Assembly: GCF_021325795.1 (NCBI RefSeq)
Contig: NZ_JAHPZX010000002.1
Coordinates: 1,240,001-1,304,000, forward strand
Length of the DNA: 64,000 nucleotides
Reading direction: 5' to 3'
Source: Bordetella sp. LUAb4
GTDB lineage: Bacteria; Pseudomonadota; Gammaproteobacteria; Burkholderiales; Burkholderiaceae_B
A program made the translations under genes and the position numbers. The notes beneath the pieces are model-generated. The model had not been told where the DNA came from, did not search any database, and saw nothing but the letters and a program-made list of their open reading frames with translations. Below are positions 18,513 through 27,395 of the stretch, in pieces. Numbering within the stretch: the stretch's first letter is position 1; the number at the start of each line of letters is the position of its first letter.

Positions 18513-19274
18513 ATGACTCAGTTCATTCTCACCGGCATCCAGGACAAGGTTGCTGTCATCACACTCAATCGTCCTGAAAAGCTCAATGCCTGGAATACGG
18601 CAATGCGCAATGAAATCATGGCGGCGCTGCGCACTTATGATCAGGACTCGTCCGTCGCGGCGATCATCATGACGGGCGCCGGCGACCGCGCGTTCTGCGC
18701 CGGCCAGGACCTGGAAGAGGCTAAGCACTTCGACGTCGCCCGTTCGGAGGAGTGGATGCGGGAATGGGAGACCTACTACGATTTGCTGCGTAGTTTGTCC
18801 AAGCCCCTGATCATGGCCCTCAATGGCGTAGCGGCAGGCTCGGCCTTCCAGGTATCACTGCTGGGCGACATCCGTGTCGGCCACCCGGGCGTGCGCATGG
18901 GACAGCCTGAGATCAATTCCGGGGTCGCCAGCGTCACCGGACCATGGATCATGCGCGACATGCTCGGTATGTCACGCACCATCGAACTGACGCTGACGGG
19001 GCGCCTGATGGACGCGGAAGAATGCCGCCACATCGGTCTGCTGCACCACGTCGTGCCGGCCGACCAGGTACTGGCCAAGGCGATGGAGATCGGACGCGAT
19101 CTGGCCACCAAGCCGCCAGTGGCCTTGCGCCTGGACAAGCAACGCTTCAAGGAGATGACCGAAGCAGGCTTTCGCGACGCCATCGAGGCCGGCATACGGA
19201 TACAAGCGGAGTCATACGCGTCGGGCGAGCCCGCGCGCGTGATGGAAGCGTTCTTCCGCAAGCGCGCCAAGTAG
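18513..19274 (+). CDS. Enoyl-CoA hydratase/isomerase family protein
   Basis: Crotonase-superfamily enzyme of 253 residues acting on an acyl-CoA thioester. The oxyanion-hole segment is AFCAGQDLEEA, and LNGVAAGSAFQVSLLGDI is the second conserved region. Of the two catalytic glutamates of hydratases, the one in GQPEINSG (Glu164 of rat crotonase) is kept. The position of Glu144 reads Gln (FQVSLLGD). Single-Glu members are often isomerases or other crotonase variants, so 'hydratase' is only a family name here. The start at 18513 has AAAGGTGAT upstream; longer frames run into the minisatellite. First gene of the ABC/acyl-CoA ligase cluster. Confidence 0.87.
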   Translation: MTQFILTGIQDKVAVITLNRPEKLNAWNTAMRNEIMAALRTYDQDSSVAAIIMTGAGDRAFCAGQDLEEAKHFDVARSEEWMREWETYYDLLRSLSKPLIMALNGVAAGSAFQVSLLGDIRVGHPGVRMGQPEINSGVASVTGPWIMRDMLGMSRTIELTLTGRLMDAEECRHIGLLHHVVPADQVLAKAMEIGRDLATKPPVALRLDKQRFKEMTEAGFRDAIEAGIRIQAESYASGEPARVMEAFFRKRAK

Positions 19275-19349
19275 TCGGCGCACCCGCCACGCCGTGGCGG
19301 CGCGGCAAGCACATCAACTCGTCGGCAACACGATCTCGGGGAGTACATC

Positions 19350-20411
19350 ATGATGGACCGCATTCAATCCAAACGCCGCAGCCTGGTCAAAGCCATGGGC
19401 GGCGGCCTGGCCGCCGTGGCCCTGCCCTTGCCCAGCCTGGCTGCTTCCAAACAGATCGTGGTGTCGGACCCGGGTGGTCCCTACACCGTCGCGTACCGCA
19501 AGGCCTTCTACGATCCTTTCGAAAAACAGACCGGCATCAAGGTCGTCAGCGTGGCGCGCGAATCGCAACCGGTGGCGCAGTTCGCCGCCATGGTGCAGAC
19601 GCGCAACTACATCTGGGACGTGACCACGCTGACACTGTCCGCGGATATCCCATTCCTTGAGGAACGCGGCCTGCTGGAGCCGTTGAATCTGAAAGCCGCC
19701 GACTTCCCCGGACTCATGCCGGAAGCGCTGACCGCCAATTGGCTGGGCGTGGACGTGTATTCCACCGTGCTGGCCTACCGTACCGACAAAATGCCCAAGG
19801 AACATCCGCGCAACTGGGCGGAATTCTGGGACGTGAAGCGCTTCCCGGGCCGCCGTTCCCTGCGCCGCAATCCGCTGGACACGTTGGAGCAGGCCTTGAT
19901 GGCCGATGGTGTTTCCATCGACCAGTTGTATCCGCTGGACGTCGACCGCGCATTCCGCAGCCTGGACAAGATCCGCAAGTCGATTTCGGTCTGGTGGACC
20001 GGTGGCGCGCAGTCCACGCAGTTGCTGCAATCCGGTGAAGTGGACATGCTGTCCCTGTGGAACGCCCGTGCCCAGGCGGCGATCGATGGCAAGGCCCCGG
20101 TGAGCATCGTATGGGACCAGGGGCTGTACTCCATCGAAGGATGGGGCGTCCCCAAAGGCACGCCGCGCGCCGCGGAAGCCAGGGAGTTCGTGGTTTTTTG
20201 CGGCGACGCCAAGCGCCAGGCCGCCTTCACCGACGATCTGGCCTATGGCCCCACCAATCTCAAGGCCTATGACTTCATCAAGCCGGAACGCGCCGCGCTG
20301 CTGCCCACGGCCAAGGACAACCTCAAGGGCATGCGCCTGCCCGACCCGGCCTGGTGGCAGAAGAATCGCCAGGCGGTCACGGAACGCTTCAACGCCTGGA
20401 TCATCGCTTGA
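19350..20411 (+). CDS. ABC transporter substrate-binding protein (PotD/spermidine-putrescine type)
   Basis: Periplasmic solute-binding protein of 353 residues. The N-terminus has a twin-arginine-like signal (KRRSLVKAMGGG followed by a hydrophobic stretch and a cleavage region near LAASK), suggesting Tat export. The body (IVVSDPGGPYTVAYRKAFYD, FEKQTGIKVV, VWWTGGAQSTQLLQSGEVDM) follows the SBP_bac_8/PotD pattern. The ligand is unknown; polyamine-type binding proteins also carry opines, amino acids and carboxylates. It belongs with the ATPase and fused permease immediately downstream. Confidence 0.9.
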   Translation: MMDRIQSKRRSLVKAMGGGLAAVALPLPSLAASKQIVVSDPGGPYTVAYRKAFYDPFEKQTGIKVVSVARESQPVAQFAAMVQTRNYIWDVTTLTLSADIPFLEERGLLEPLNLKAADFPGLMPEALTANWLGVDVYSTVLAYRTDKMPKEHPRNWAEFWDVKRFPGRRSLRRNPLDTLEQALMADGVSIDQLYPLDVDRAFRSLDKIRKSISVWWTGGAQSTQLLQSGEVDMLSLWNARAQAAIDGKAPVSIVWDQGLYSIEGWGVPKGTPRAAEAREFVVFCGDAKRQAAFTDDLAYGPTNLKAYDFIKPERAALLPTAKDNLKGMRLPDPAWWQKNRQAVTERFNAWIIA

Positions 20412-20438
20412 GGAAAGACGGCCATCACGAACTCCATC

Positions 20439-21503
20439 ATGTCCCCCAAGCTGCAGACTCAAGGCTTGTGCAAGCGCTATGGTGACACCCTGGCGCTGGC
20501 CCCCACTGACTTGCGCGTCGAGAGTGGCGAATTCCTGACCTTGCTGGGGCCCTCCGGCTCCGGCAAGACGACGCTGCTGCAGATGATCGCCGGCCTGGTC
20601 GCGCCGACGGAAGGCAGTCTGCACATCGATGGCAAGGACGCCACGCGCATGCCGGCCAGCGAGCGCGGCATCGGCCTCGTCTTCCAGAGCTATGCCTTGT
20701 TTCCCCACCTGACCGTGCAGGAGAACATCGCGTATCCCCTGCGCATGCGCAAGGTCGCCGCCGCCCGCTTGGCCGCCGACGTGGCCGAGGTGCTGGAGAT
20801 GGTGCGGATGGGGGAGTACGCCAACCGCTATCCGCACGAGCTGTCCGGCGGGCAGCAGCAGCGCGTCGCCTTGGCGCGTTGCTTCGTCTACCGGCCGTCC
20901 GTGGTACTGCTGGACGAGCCGCTGGGTGCCTTGGATAAAAAGCTGCGCGAACACATGCAGCTGGAGATCCGCCGTCTGCACAAGGTGCTGAAAGCCACTT
21001 TCATCTATGTCACGCACGATCAGGAAGAAGCCCTGACCATGTCGGACCGCATCTGCCTGATGAACCGTGCCAGGATCGAACAACTGGGCACGCCGCTGGA
21101 ACTCTATGACCGTCCGGTCTCGCGCTTCGCGGCCAACTTCCTGGGCAATTCGAATATCCTCGAAGGCCGCCTGGGTGACGGTGGCCTGGCATGGAAGGAC
21201 CGCACCCTGCCTTTGCCGCCCGCCAACGGCACGGCGAGTGGAGACAACTGGGCAGACAGCGGCGACGGCACGGCCGCATTGCTCGTGCGTCCGGAAACCG
21301 CGCGGCTTTGCACGCCTGAACAAGCGCTGGTGCAAGGAACGGTATCGCAGGTCGTGTTCACGGGCGCGGATGTCCGCGTCCACATCGATCCTGGTTGCGA
21401 TTTCGAATTCCTGGTCCGCAGCACCCGTGATCGGGCACCCACGCCCGGAGATCCGGTAGGCGTCACCTGGAACCCAGGCGAAGCCGTGCTGCTGCAGCGC
21501 TAG
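20439..21503 (+). CDS. ABC transporter ATPase (PotA type)
   Basis: Cytoplasmic ATPase of 354 residues that powers the importer with the neighbouring binding protein and permease. Walker A is GPSGSGKTT, the signature is LSGGQQQR, Walker B is VVLLDEPLGALD, and the switch His is in THDQEEAL. A C-terminal TOBE domain (after about residue 270) is typical of PotA/FbpC-type subunits and may help regulate the transporter. Start at 20439; the ribosome-binding site is weak, so coupling to the upstream gene (28-base gap) is likely. Confidence 0.93.
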   Translation: MSPKLQTQGLCKRYGDTLALAPTDLRVESGEFLTLLGPSGSGKTTLLQMIAGLVAPTEGSLHIDGKDATRMPASERGIGLVFQSYALFPHLTVQENIAYPLRMRKVAAARLAADVAEVLEMVRMGEYANRYPHELSGGQQQRVALARCFVYRPSVVLLDEPLGALDKKLREHMQLEIRRLHKVLKATFIYVTHDQEEALTMSDRICLMNRARIEQLGTPLELYDRPVSRFAANFLGNSNILEGRLGDGGLAWKDRTLPLPPANGTASGDNWADSGDGTAALLVRPETARLCTPEQALVQGTVSQVVFTGADVRVHIDPGCDFEFLVRSTRDRAPTPGDPVGVTWNPGEAVLLQR

Positions 21504-21518
21504 CGGGCGGATACAGCC

Positions 21519-23339
21519 ATGGCCGCGATCCCGTCTTCCACCGCAGTCCGCACACCCTTGCGCACACGCCTGGCTGGCCTGGGCGGCGCCCTGCCCGCGC
21601 TGTTGTTCCTGGCGCTGTTCTTCTGCATTCCCGTCGGCGAAATATTGATCAACGCCGCTGTCGGCCAGGATGGCCAGGTGGGCACGGCCCAGTTCGAGCG
21701 GCTGGCAGGCAATGCCGTCTATCTGCGCGTGCTGGGCAACACTTTCCTGATCTCCTTGCTCACCGCGCTGGGCTGCATTCTGATCGGCTATCCCATCGCG
21801 TATTTTCTCAGCCGCCTGCCGGACCGCGGCCGCGCGCGTTGGCTGGTCTGGCTGCTGATCCCCTTCTGGACCAGTTGGCTGGTCAAGACCTTCGCCTGGA
21901 TACTGCTGCTGTCCCGCACGGGTGTGTTCGGCACATTCCTGGCATGGACGGGCATCAGCGCAAGCCCGCCCGCCTTGGCCCCGTCCATGGGCGGCGTGCT
22001 GGCCGGCATGATCCACGGCATGCTGCCCCTGGCCATCATGACCATGTTGCCCATCATGCAGGGCATAGGGGACAGGCTGACACTGGCGGCGCAGACCTTG
22101 GGCGCGTCCCGTATCGAGGCCTTCTTCACCGTTTACCTGCCCTTGTCGATGCCGGGCGTGGCGGCCGCGGCGCTGCTGGTCTTCATCACCAGCCTGGGGT
22201 TTTTCATCGTGCCGGCTTTGTTGGGAACGCCAGCGCAAACCATGGTCGCGCAACTGGTGATATCGAGCATCCTGGAGCTGTTCGACATGCACTTCGCGGG
22301 GGCCTTGTCGGTGGTCCTGCTGATCTGCGCACTGGTCGTCTTCCTGCTCTATGACAAGCTGGTGGGCCTGTCCACGCTGGGCGGCGGCGACACGGCGCGC
22401 CCGCCTGGCAGCGCGCGCATCATCCGGCTGCTGGTCATCGTCGGCCGGGGCGTCAATCGTGCCGCCCAAGGGCTGGGACGCGTGGCCGGACCCTGGCGCG
22501 GCGCGGATGGGGGAACCAAGGTGGGAACCGCAGCGCGAACGCGAGCGGCCGCGGACGCCGACCAGCCAAGCCTGTTCGGCCTGCGCGTGTACGCGTGGAT
22601 CGTCATGCTGGTGCTGCTGCTGCCGGTCGCCATCATCCTGCCCATCGCCTTCACCGATGCATCCTTCCTGTCCTTTCCGCCGCGCGGGTTCAGCCTGCGC
22701 TGGCTGGAAGGCTTCTTCACCTCGCCCATCTGGCAGGCCGCCATGTTCCGCTCGCTGGGCGTGGCACTGGCCACCGCCATCGGCTCGCTGGTGCTAGGTT
22801 TCGGCGGCGCGTTGGCACTGGTCCGGCTGTCGCCCACCGCGGCCAAGGCGACCTTCGCCTTTCTGATCGCCCCCTTGATCGTGCCGCGCATCGTCACCGC
22901 GGTGGGACTGTTCTACCTGTTCTCGCGGCTCGGCCTGGCGGGCACGAATGCCGGCCTGGTCATCGGCCACATGGTGCTGGCCATTCCCTATGTCGTCATC
23001 ACCATGGCGGCCGCGCTGAAGAACTTCGACTGGCGCCTGGTGGATGCCGCCTACACGCTGGGTGCGTCGCCCGCCAAGCGGCTGACCACCGTCATGCTGC
23101 CGCTGCTCAAGCCGGCGCTGATCGCCTCCTTCCTGTTCGCCTTCCTGGTTTCCTTCGATGAGCTGACCATCGCCATCTTCGTCAGCGGCGGCCTGAAGAC
23201 CACGCTGCCCAAGCAGATGTGGGACGACATGCTGTTGTCCGCCAATCCCACGCTGGCTGCTGTCTCCTTCGTGCTGGTGGTGGCCATCGCCGTCGCCGTG
23301 CTGCTGCTTTCCCTGACCCGGCGCAATCGCGCCACCTAA
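21519..23339 (+). CDS. Fused two-domain ABC permease (PotB-PotC-like in one chain)
   Basis: A 606-residue inner-membrane protein carrying both permease domains that are normally two proteins. Domain 1 (about 1-285) contains the EAA-type loop AAQTLGASRIEAFFTVYLPL. An Arg/Gly-rich linker (about 290-345) leads to domain 2 (about 350-606) with its own loop AAYTLGASPAKRLTTVMLPL. Each domain has about six hydrophobic helices. Fused permeases are usual in Fe3+-type (SfuB/FbpB) systems but less so in polyamine-type ones. The reading frame is continuous through the linker with no frameshift. It lies directly downstream of the ATPase gene. Confidence 0.92.
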   Translation: MAAIPSSTAVRTPLRTRLAGLGGALPALLFLALFFCIPVGEILINAAVGQDGQVGTAQFERLAGNAVYLRVLGNTFLISLLTALGCILIGYPIAYFLSRLPDRGRARWLVWLLIPFWTSWLVKTFAWILLLSRTGVFGTFLAWTGISASPPALAPSMGGVLAGMIHGMLPLAIMTMLPIMQGIGDRLTLAAQTLGASRIEAFFTVYLPLSMPGVAAAALLVFITSLGFFIVPALLGTPAQTMVAQLVISSILELFDMHFAGALSVVLLICALVVFLLYDKLVGLSTLGGGDTARPPGSARIIRLLVIVGRGVNRAAQGLGRVAGPWRGADGGTKVGTAARTRAAADADQPSLFGLRVYAWIVMLVLLLPVAIILPIAFTDASFLSFPPRGFSLRWLEGFFTSPIWQAAMFRSLGVALATAIGSLVLGFGGALALVRLSPTAAKATFAFLIAPLIVPRIVTAVGLFYLFSRLGLAGTNAGLVIGHMVLAIPYVVITMAAALKNFDWRLVDAAYTLGASPAKRLTTVMLPLLKPALIASFLFAFLVSFDELTIAIFVSGGLKTTLPKQMWDDMLLSANPTLAAVSFVLVVAIAVAVLLLSLTRRNRAT

Positions 23340-23343
23340 TCGC

Positions 23344-24909
23344 ATGCATTCCTATACCCGGTACTTCCCCGCCCGACACGACGATGATGCATTGGATGTC
23401 GTTGCCATCCTGCGCCATGGCCTGAGCGCGAACCCCGCGCGTCCTTTGTTTTCCTTCGATGGCGACGGGTGGCATGCCGGACGCGTGCGCGCGCAGGTCG
23501 CGCGCACGCAGGCGGCGTTGCGCGGGCTGGGCATCGGGGCGGGCGACCGCGTTGCGGTCATGCTGGACAACAGCCCGGAGCATATGGCGCTGATTTATGC
23601 CTTGATGCTGATGGGCGCGGTATGGGTGCCGGTCAATACGAAGCTGAAGACGGCGGGCATCGAATATCTCTTGCAGCATTGCGCGCCCGCACTGTTGATC
23701 GTGGGACAGGATTATCAGGAGCACGCGCGTTGCGCGCATCAGGGGGCAACGGCGACACGATTGGTGCCCGAAGACCAACTGTGGGCGGACATGGGAGTCG
23801 CCAACGGTCATACCGGCGAATTGCTGATCGCCCCGGTCAAGCCGGAGGATTTGCTCTGCATCATCTACACCTCCGGCACCACCGGCGCGCCCAAGGGCGT
23901 GCTGTTCACGCATCGCATGATGCGCATCGCCAGCGAATCGGCGCTGATCGTTGCCGATGTGCGTGACGGCGATCGTTTGTTCCTGTGGGAACCGCTATGC
24001 CACATCGGCGGCGCGCAGATGCTGTTGGCGCCCTTCCTCGCGCAGACGGTATTGTCCGCGGTCCCGCGCTTCTCGGCGACGCGATTCTGGACCCAGATCG
24101 CCCAGGAACGCTGTACGCAGCTCCATTACCTGGGCGGCATCCTGGACATTCTCATGCGCCAGCTGGGCGATGCGCGGCCGCCCGCGCACACCTTGCGGGT
24201 AGGTTGGGGAGCGGGTGTATCGCGGCAGAATTGGAAGGCCGTGCGGGAGCGCCTGGGCATCGCTTTGCGTGAATGCTATGGCATGACTGAAGGCTCCAGC
24301 TTCGCGACGGTCAACACGGATGATCTGCCCGGCTCCATCGGCAAGGCGCTGCCCTGGCTTTCCATCGAACTGCTGGACGACAACGATCGTCCCGTGCCGA
24401 CCGGCGAACTGGGACAGATCGTCGTGTCCTCGGCGATCCCAGGCACCTTCTTCTCCGGCTATCTGGACAATCCGACGGCAACGGCGCAGACCTTGCGCGA
24501 CGGCAAGTTGTACACAGGCGATATCGCGCGCGCCGATGATGAAGGCCATCTGTACTTCGTGGGCCGGCGCACCGACAGCATGCGCATCCGTGGCGAGAAT
24601 GTGTCCGCGTGGGAGGTCGAGCGGGTCGTCCTGAGCCACCCGGACGTCGCCGCCGCGGCGGCGATAGGCGTGGCGTCGGACATCGGCGAGCAGGAGATCC
24701 TGTTGTACGTGCAGTGGCGCGCGGAGCACGGCGGCTCGTTCGAGCATCTATCGTGCTGGCTGGGCGAGCGCCTGGCGTCTTATCAATGGCCGCGCTACTA
24801 CGCGGCGGTGACGCGGTTCGAGCTGACGCCCAGCGAGCGCATACGCAAGCATCAGCTGCCGCGTGCGGTGGACCAGGCCTGGGACCGGCAGCATCCTGAT
24901 TCACGGTAA
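23344..24909 (+). CDS. AMP-dependent acyl-CoA synthetase/ligase
   Basis: Adenylate-forming ligase of 521 residues, expected to activate a carboxylic acid to its CoA thioester with ATP. Core motifs: IIYTSGTTGAPKG (P-loop), YGMTEGSS (A5), YTGDIARADDEGHLYF (A7) and RRTDSMRIRGENV (A8 hinge). At the C-terminal A10 motif the usual catalytic Lys of GKxxK appears replaced by Arg (TPSERIRKHQLPR), so adenylation chemistry may differ or a neighbouring residue may serve. It starts 4 bases after the permease stop, so is co-transcribed. With the hydratase it suggests import, CoA activation and beta-oxidation-like breakdown of an unknown acid (inference). Confidence 0.88.
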   Translation: MHSYTRYFPARHDDDALDVVAILRHGLSANPARPLFSFDGDGWHAGRVRAQVARTQAALRGLGIGAGDRVAVMLDNSPEHMALIYALMLMGAVWVPVNTKLKTAGIEYLLQHCAPALLIVGQDYQEHARCAHQGATATRLVPEDQLWADMGVANGHTGELLIAPVKPEDLLCIIYTSGTTGAPKGVLFTHRMMRIASESALIVADVRDGDRLFLWEPLCHIGGAQMLLAPFLAQTVLSAVPRFSATRFWTQIAQERCTQLHYLGGILDILMRQLGDARPPAHTLRVGWGAGVSRQNWKAVRERLGIALRECYGMTEGSSFATVNTDDLPGSIGKALPWLSIELLDDNDRPVPTGELGQIVVSSAIPGTFFSGYLDNPTATAQTLRDGKLYTGDIARADDEGHLYFVGRRTDSMRIRGENVSAWEVERVVLSHPDVAAAAAIGVASDIGEQEILLYVQWRAEHGGSFEHLSCWLGERLASYQWPRYYAAVTRFELTPSERIRKHQLPRAVDQAWDRQHPDSR

Positions 24910-24967
24910 GCGCGAACGTCCCACATTCGTCGCGGTTGGATGTATGGCACGTATTGCGCCCTGCTTT

Positions 24968-25774
24968 TCAGAACTGGCCGGATATCGCGCCGGCGGCGGC
25001 AATCACCAGATTGGAGATGCGCTGCTCGTCCTTCACGCCGCGCCAGCGTGCGCGCGACACCGCCACGTTGACGGCGGCGATGGGGTGGCCGCGCGCGTCC
25101 AGGATGGGCGCGGCCGTGGAGATGTCGCCGATGTAGAACTCGCCCTTGGTATGGGAGTAGCCCTGCCGGCGGAAGGTTTCCAGGCGCTTCATGATGGCGG
25201 GTCGGCCGGCCACGGTATGGGGCGTGTGCGCGATCAAGTCCGAGCGATCCAGGACATCGCTCACCTGTTCATCCGGCAGCCGCGATAGAATCGCCAGCCC
25301 GGGCGCCGTGCAATAGGCCGGCAGGCGGCTGCCGGTGATGACGTGAGGATTCAACACGTGCTGGCTGACGATACGCAGGGTGAAGACGATATCCGTGCCT
25401 TCCAGCACCGTGATGTTCGCGGTCTCTTCCGTTTCGCGGCTCAACTGGTTCAAATACGGCGCGGCGCGGCGCACCAGTTCGTTGGAGGCCAGGTAATGGA
25501 AGGCGAAGTCCAACAGCCTGGGCGACAAGCTGTAGGTCTTGGTGAAAGGATCCTTGACCAGGTAACGCAGCGTGGTCAGCGTGTACGTGAAGCGCTGCGC
25601 CGCGCTCATGTCCAGGTCCGCCAGGCTGGCGATCTGCGACAGTGACAAGCGCGAATGCTTGTCATCGAATACGGTCAGCACCCGCATGGCCTTTTCCACG
25701 GAGTTCACGAACAGTGTGGAAGAAGCGCCGGGCAGATCGCTATCGTCTTGCTTGGTACGCGTGCGGGGTTCCAC
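24968..25774 (-). CDS. IclR-family transcriptional regulator
   Basis: A 268-residue regulator. The N-terminal winged helix is at about 22-85 (VEKAMRVLTVFDDK, then SQIASLADLDMSAAQRFTYTL). The C-terminal effector domain runs from about 105 to the end (ETEETANITVLEGTDIVF, PAYCTAPGLAILSRLP, and FYIGDISTAAPILDARG). It faces the end of the hydratase-ABC-ligase operon. The palindromic motif at 25819-25835 is 45 bases upstream of its start and is nearly identical to one before the operon, so autoregulation plus control of the operon is likely (inference). Confidence 0.88.
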   Translation of the reverse strand: MEPRTRTKQDDSDLPGASSTLFVNSVEKAMRVLTVFDDKHSRLSLSQIASLADLDMSAAQRFTYTLTTLRYLVKDPFTKTYSLSPRLLDFAFHYLASNELVRRAAPYLNQLSRETEETANITVLEGTDIVFTLRIVSQHVLNPHVITGSRLPAYCTAPGLAILSRLPDEQVSDVLDRSDLIAHTPHTVAGRPAIMKRLETFRRQGYSHTKGEFYIGDISTAAPILDARGHPIAAVNVAVSRARWRGVKDEQRISNLVIAAAGAISGQF

Positions 25775-25818
25775 TTCGGGCAGGCCTGTGCTGGGGGTTT
25801 ATTGCATGTAGACAGAAA

Positions 25819-25835
25819 TTATTCTATAGCAATAG
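25819..25835. promoter_or_regulatory. Candidate IclR operator upstream of IclR gene
   Basis: TTATTCTATAGCAATAG, 14/17 identical to the motif at 18483-18499 and with the same TTATT-N7-AATA arrangement. It lies in the AT-rich promoter region of the IclR gene that starts at 25774. No other copy of this motif was noticed by eye in the window. Confidence 0.5.
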
Positions 25836-25984
25836 CCCGCCCTCTTTCTCTGAATCCACCCCCTTCAGTCCATGGCCCGCAGGTATCCGCTAGATATCTT
25901 CTGCACCCTGCCGACCATGGACACACAGAGCGGTTGAACGCGGGTCTCTTCGCGGCCGCCGGCGCGTACGCAGCCGCGCTTGCC

Positions 25985-27208
25985 TCAAGGGCTGCCATTG
26001 GGCATGGTGAAGGTGAAAACGGTTTGGGATTCGGTGGATGTCACATCCAGTCGTCCGCCGTGTCCGAGCGCGATTTCGCTGGCGATGTAGAGTCCCAGCC
26101 CAAGTCCTTGGCGGGTCGGACGATCCGCGCCGCGGACAAAAGGCTCGAATAGGCTTGCCTGGACCACGCGGGGAATGGGAGGGCCTTCGTTCGCGACGGA
26201 GATCGTGAACAACCGGTCTCCGTTCTCGACCACGACATGTATGGCACGATCGGGCGCACCGTGAACCAAGGCATTCGCGGTCAAGTTGGAGAGCAACTGC
26301 CCGAGTCGCCCCACATCGCAACGTACCAGTCCATCGACCTCGACGCGGCTGATGACTTCGCGCGTGGGATGGCTGGTCGCCAATTCGTCGATGACGTGCT
26401 GCAGGTAAACGCCGACCTGATCGTCAGGCCGGACCGCCAGCGATATGCCGCCACCCAGGCGGCCGCGCGCGAAATCGAGCACGTCGTCGATTAGCGAAGT
26501 CATGCGCGCGACGCTTTTCTCCATGCGATTGACCACCGCCAGTGCGGCGCTGTCGACCAAGCGCTTGCGCAGGATGGCAACGCCCGCGAGAACCGCACCG
26601 AGAGGATTGCGCAGGTCGTGACCCAACACCGCGATGAACTGCTCGCGCAGCAACGAGGTGTTTTTTTCCAGCGCCAGCGCCGCTTCGCTTTCAATCAGGC
26701 CTTCCTGAGCGTCGATATGACGCCCAATGAGTTCGGCGAACAGCGTGAACATTTTCAAGATATGAGGTTCACTCAACTTTCTTGGCTGGGGATCGATCGC
26801 GCACAAGGTGCCAAAAAACGTTCCATCGCCTTTGCGGATCGGGACGGAAATATAGCTCTGGAAACCGTATCGAGCAGGCGTGTGATGATGAGCATAGACG
26901 CAGTCCTCATCCACATGGTCGATGACGACGGCACGCTCGTGCTGCCGTATCTCGTGGCAGATGGTCGACCGCAATTCCAGCTCGCCGCCCGGCAGCAAGC
27001 CAAAGGCAATATCGTCCCGCACCTGGCAGGCAATCCATTGATCCGAAGTCACGCGGGCCACCGCGGAGAACCCCATCCCGGTGGTCGCACAGACCACATC
27101 CAGAATGGCAGGAATGGCGGAGATACGCTTGATCAGCTCAACATCGTACTGGGCCGATGTTGTGTCCACCAACGCCTGCGGGGCGCCCGTAAGCCTGTCG
27201 ATTGCCAT
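25985..27208 (-). CDS. GAF-domain sensor histidine kinase
   Basis: Soluble sensor kinase of about 407 residues. A GAF domain fills roughly 20-170 (FSAVARVTSDQWIACQVRDD, then VDEDCVYAHHHTPARYGF, then ISVPIRKGDGTFFGTLCAID). HisKA follows with phospho-acceptor His in VLGHDLRNPLGAVLAG, then HATPase_c with SNLTANALVHGAPD (N box) and GQGLGLGLYIASEIA-like G boxes (RQGLGLGLYIA). There is no membrane segment and no receiver domain. The GAF type seen before HisKA often resembles phytochrome-related or redox sensors, but no ligand can be assigned. No response-regulator gene is adjacent. The start at 27208 is preferred; the longer frame begins inside the terminator region of the tRNA. Confidence 0.85.
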   Translation of the reverse strand: MAIDRLTGAPQALVDTTSAQYDVELIKRISAIPAILDVVCATTGMGFSAVARVTSDQWIACQVRDDIAFGLLPGGELELRSTICHEIRQHERAVVIDHVDEDCVYAHHHTPARYGFQSYISVPIRKGDGTFFGTLCAIDPQPRKLSEPHILKMFTLFAELIGRHIDAQEGLIESEAALALEKNTSLLREQFIAVLGHDLRNPLGAVLAGVAILRKRLVDSAALAVVNRMEKSVARMTSLIDDVLDFARGRLGGGISLAVRPDDQVGVYLQHVIDELATSHPTREVISRVEVDGLVRCDVGRLGQLLSNLTANALVHGAPDRAIHVVVENGDRLFTISVANEGPPIPRVVQASLFEPFVRGADRPTRQGLGLGLYIASEIALGHGGRLDVTSTESQTVFTFTMPNGSP

Positions 27209-27315
27209 TGCCTTTCCATGTTCCGGGGGGCGGGATCGCTGCACAACCCGACGGTACCAGCAAAATGCCAACAAACGCTTGGCGTTGGATAGGAGAAGCC
27301 TGATTAAAGATAGGC

Positions 27316-27350
27316 AAAAAAAAACCCGCAAGGCATATACCTTGCGGGTT
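27316..27350 (-). terminator. Intrinsic terminator downstream of tRNA-Ser
   Basis: 11-bp perfect stem AACCCGCAAGG / CCTTGCGGGTT with a six-base loop. Read on the minus strand it is followed by nine T residues; read on the plus strand it is followed by five. It should terminate the tRNA-Ser transcript and shield the histidine kinase gene. Confidence 0.9.
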
Positions 27351-27365
27351 TTTCACTTATCCGGG

Positions 27366-27395
27366 CCGGGTTGATATCTTTCGATATCAACCCGG
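27366..27395 (-). repeat. Perfect 13-bp hairpin abutting tRNA-Ser 3' end
   Basis: CCGGGTTGATATC / GATATCAACCCGG with a four-base loop. The loop reads GAAA (a GNRA tetraloop) in the minus-strand RNA. It begins at the base right after the encoded CCA of tRNA-Ser and precedes the terminator. It could be a trailer structure guiding 3' processing or, less likely, a recombination remnant. Confidence 0.8.

Noticed and set aside
19314-22469. A minus-strand open frame of more than 1000 codons opposite the ABC operon
   Set aside because: It is antisense to the binding protein, ATPase and permease genes, has Arg/Gln/His-rich meaningless composition and no domain. High-GC genomes often produce such long shadow frames.
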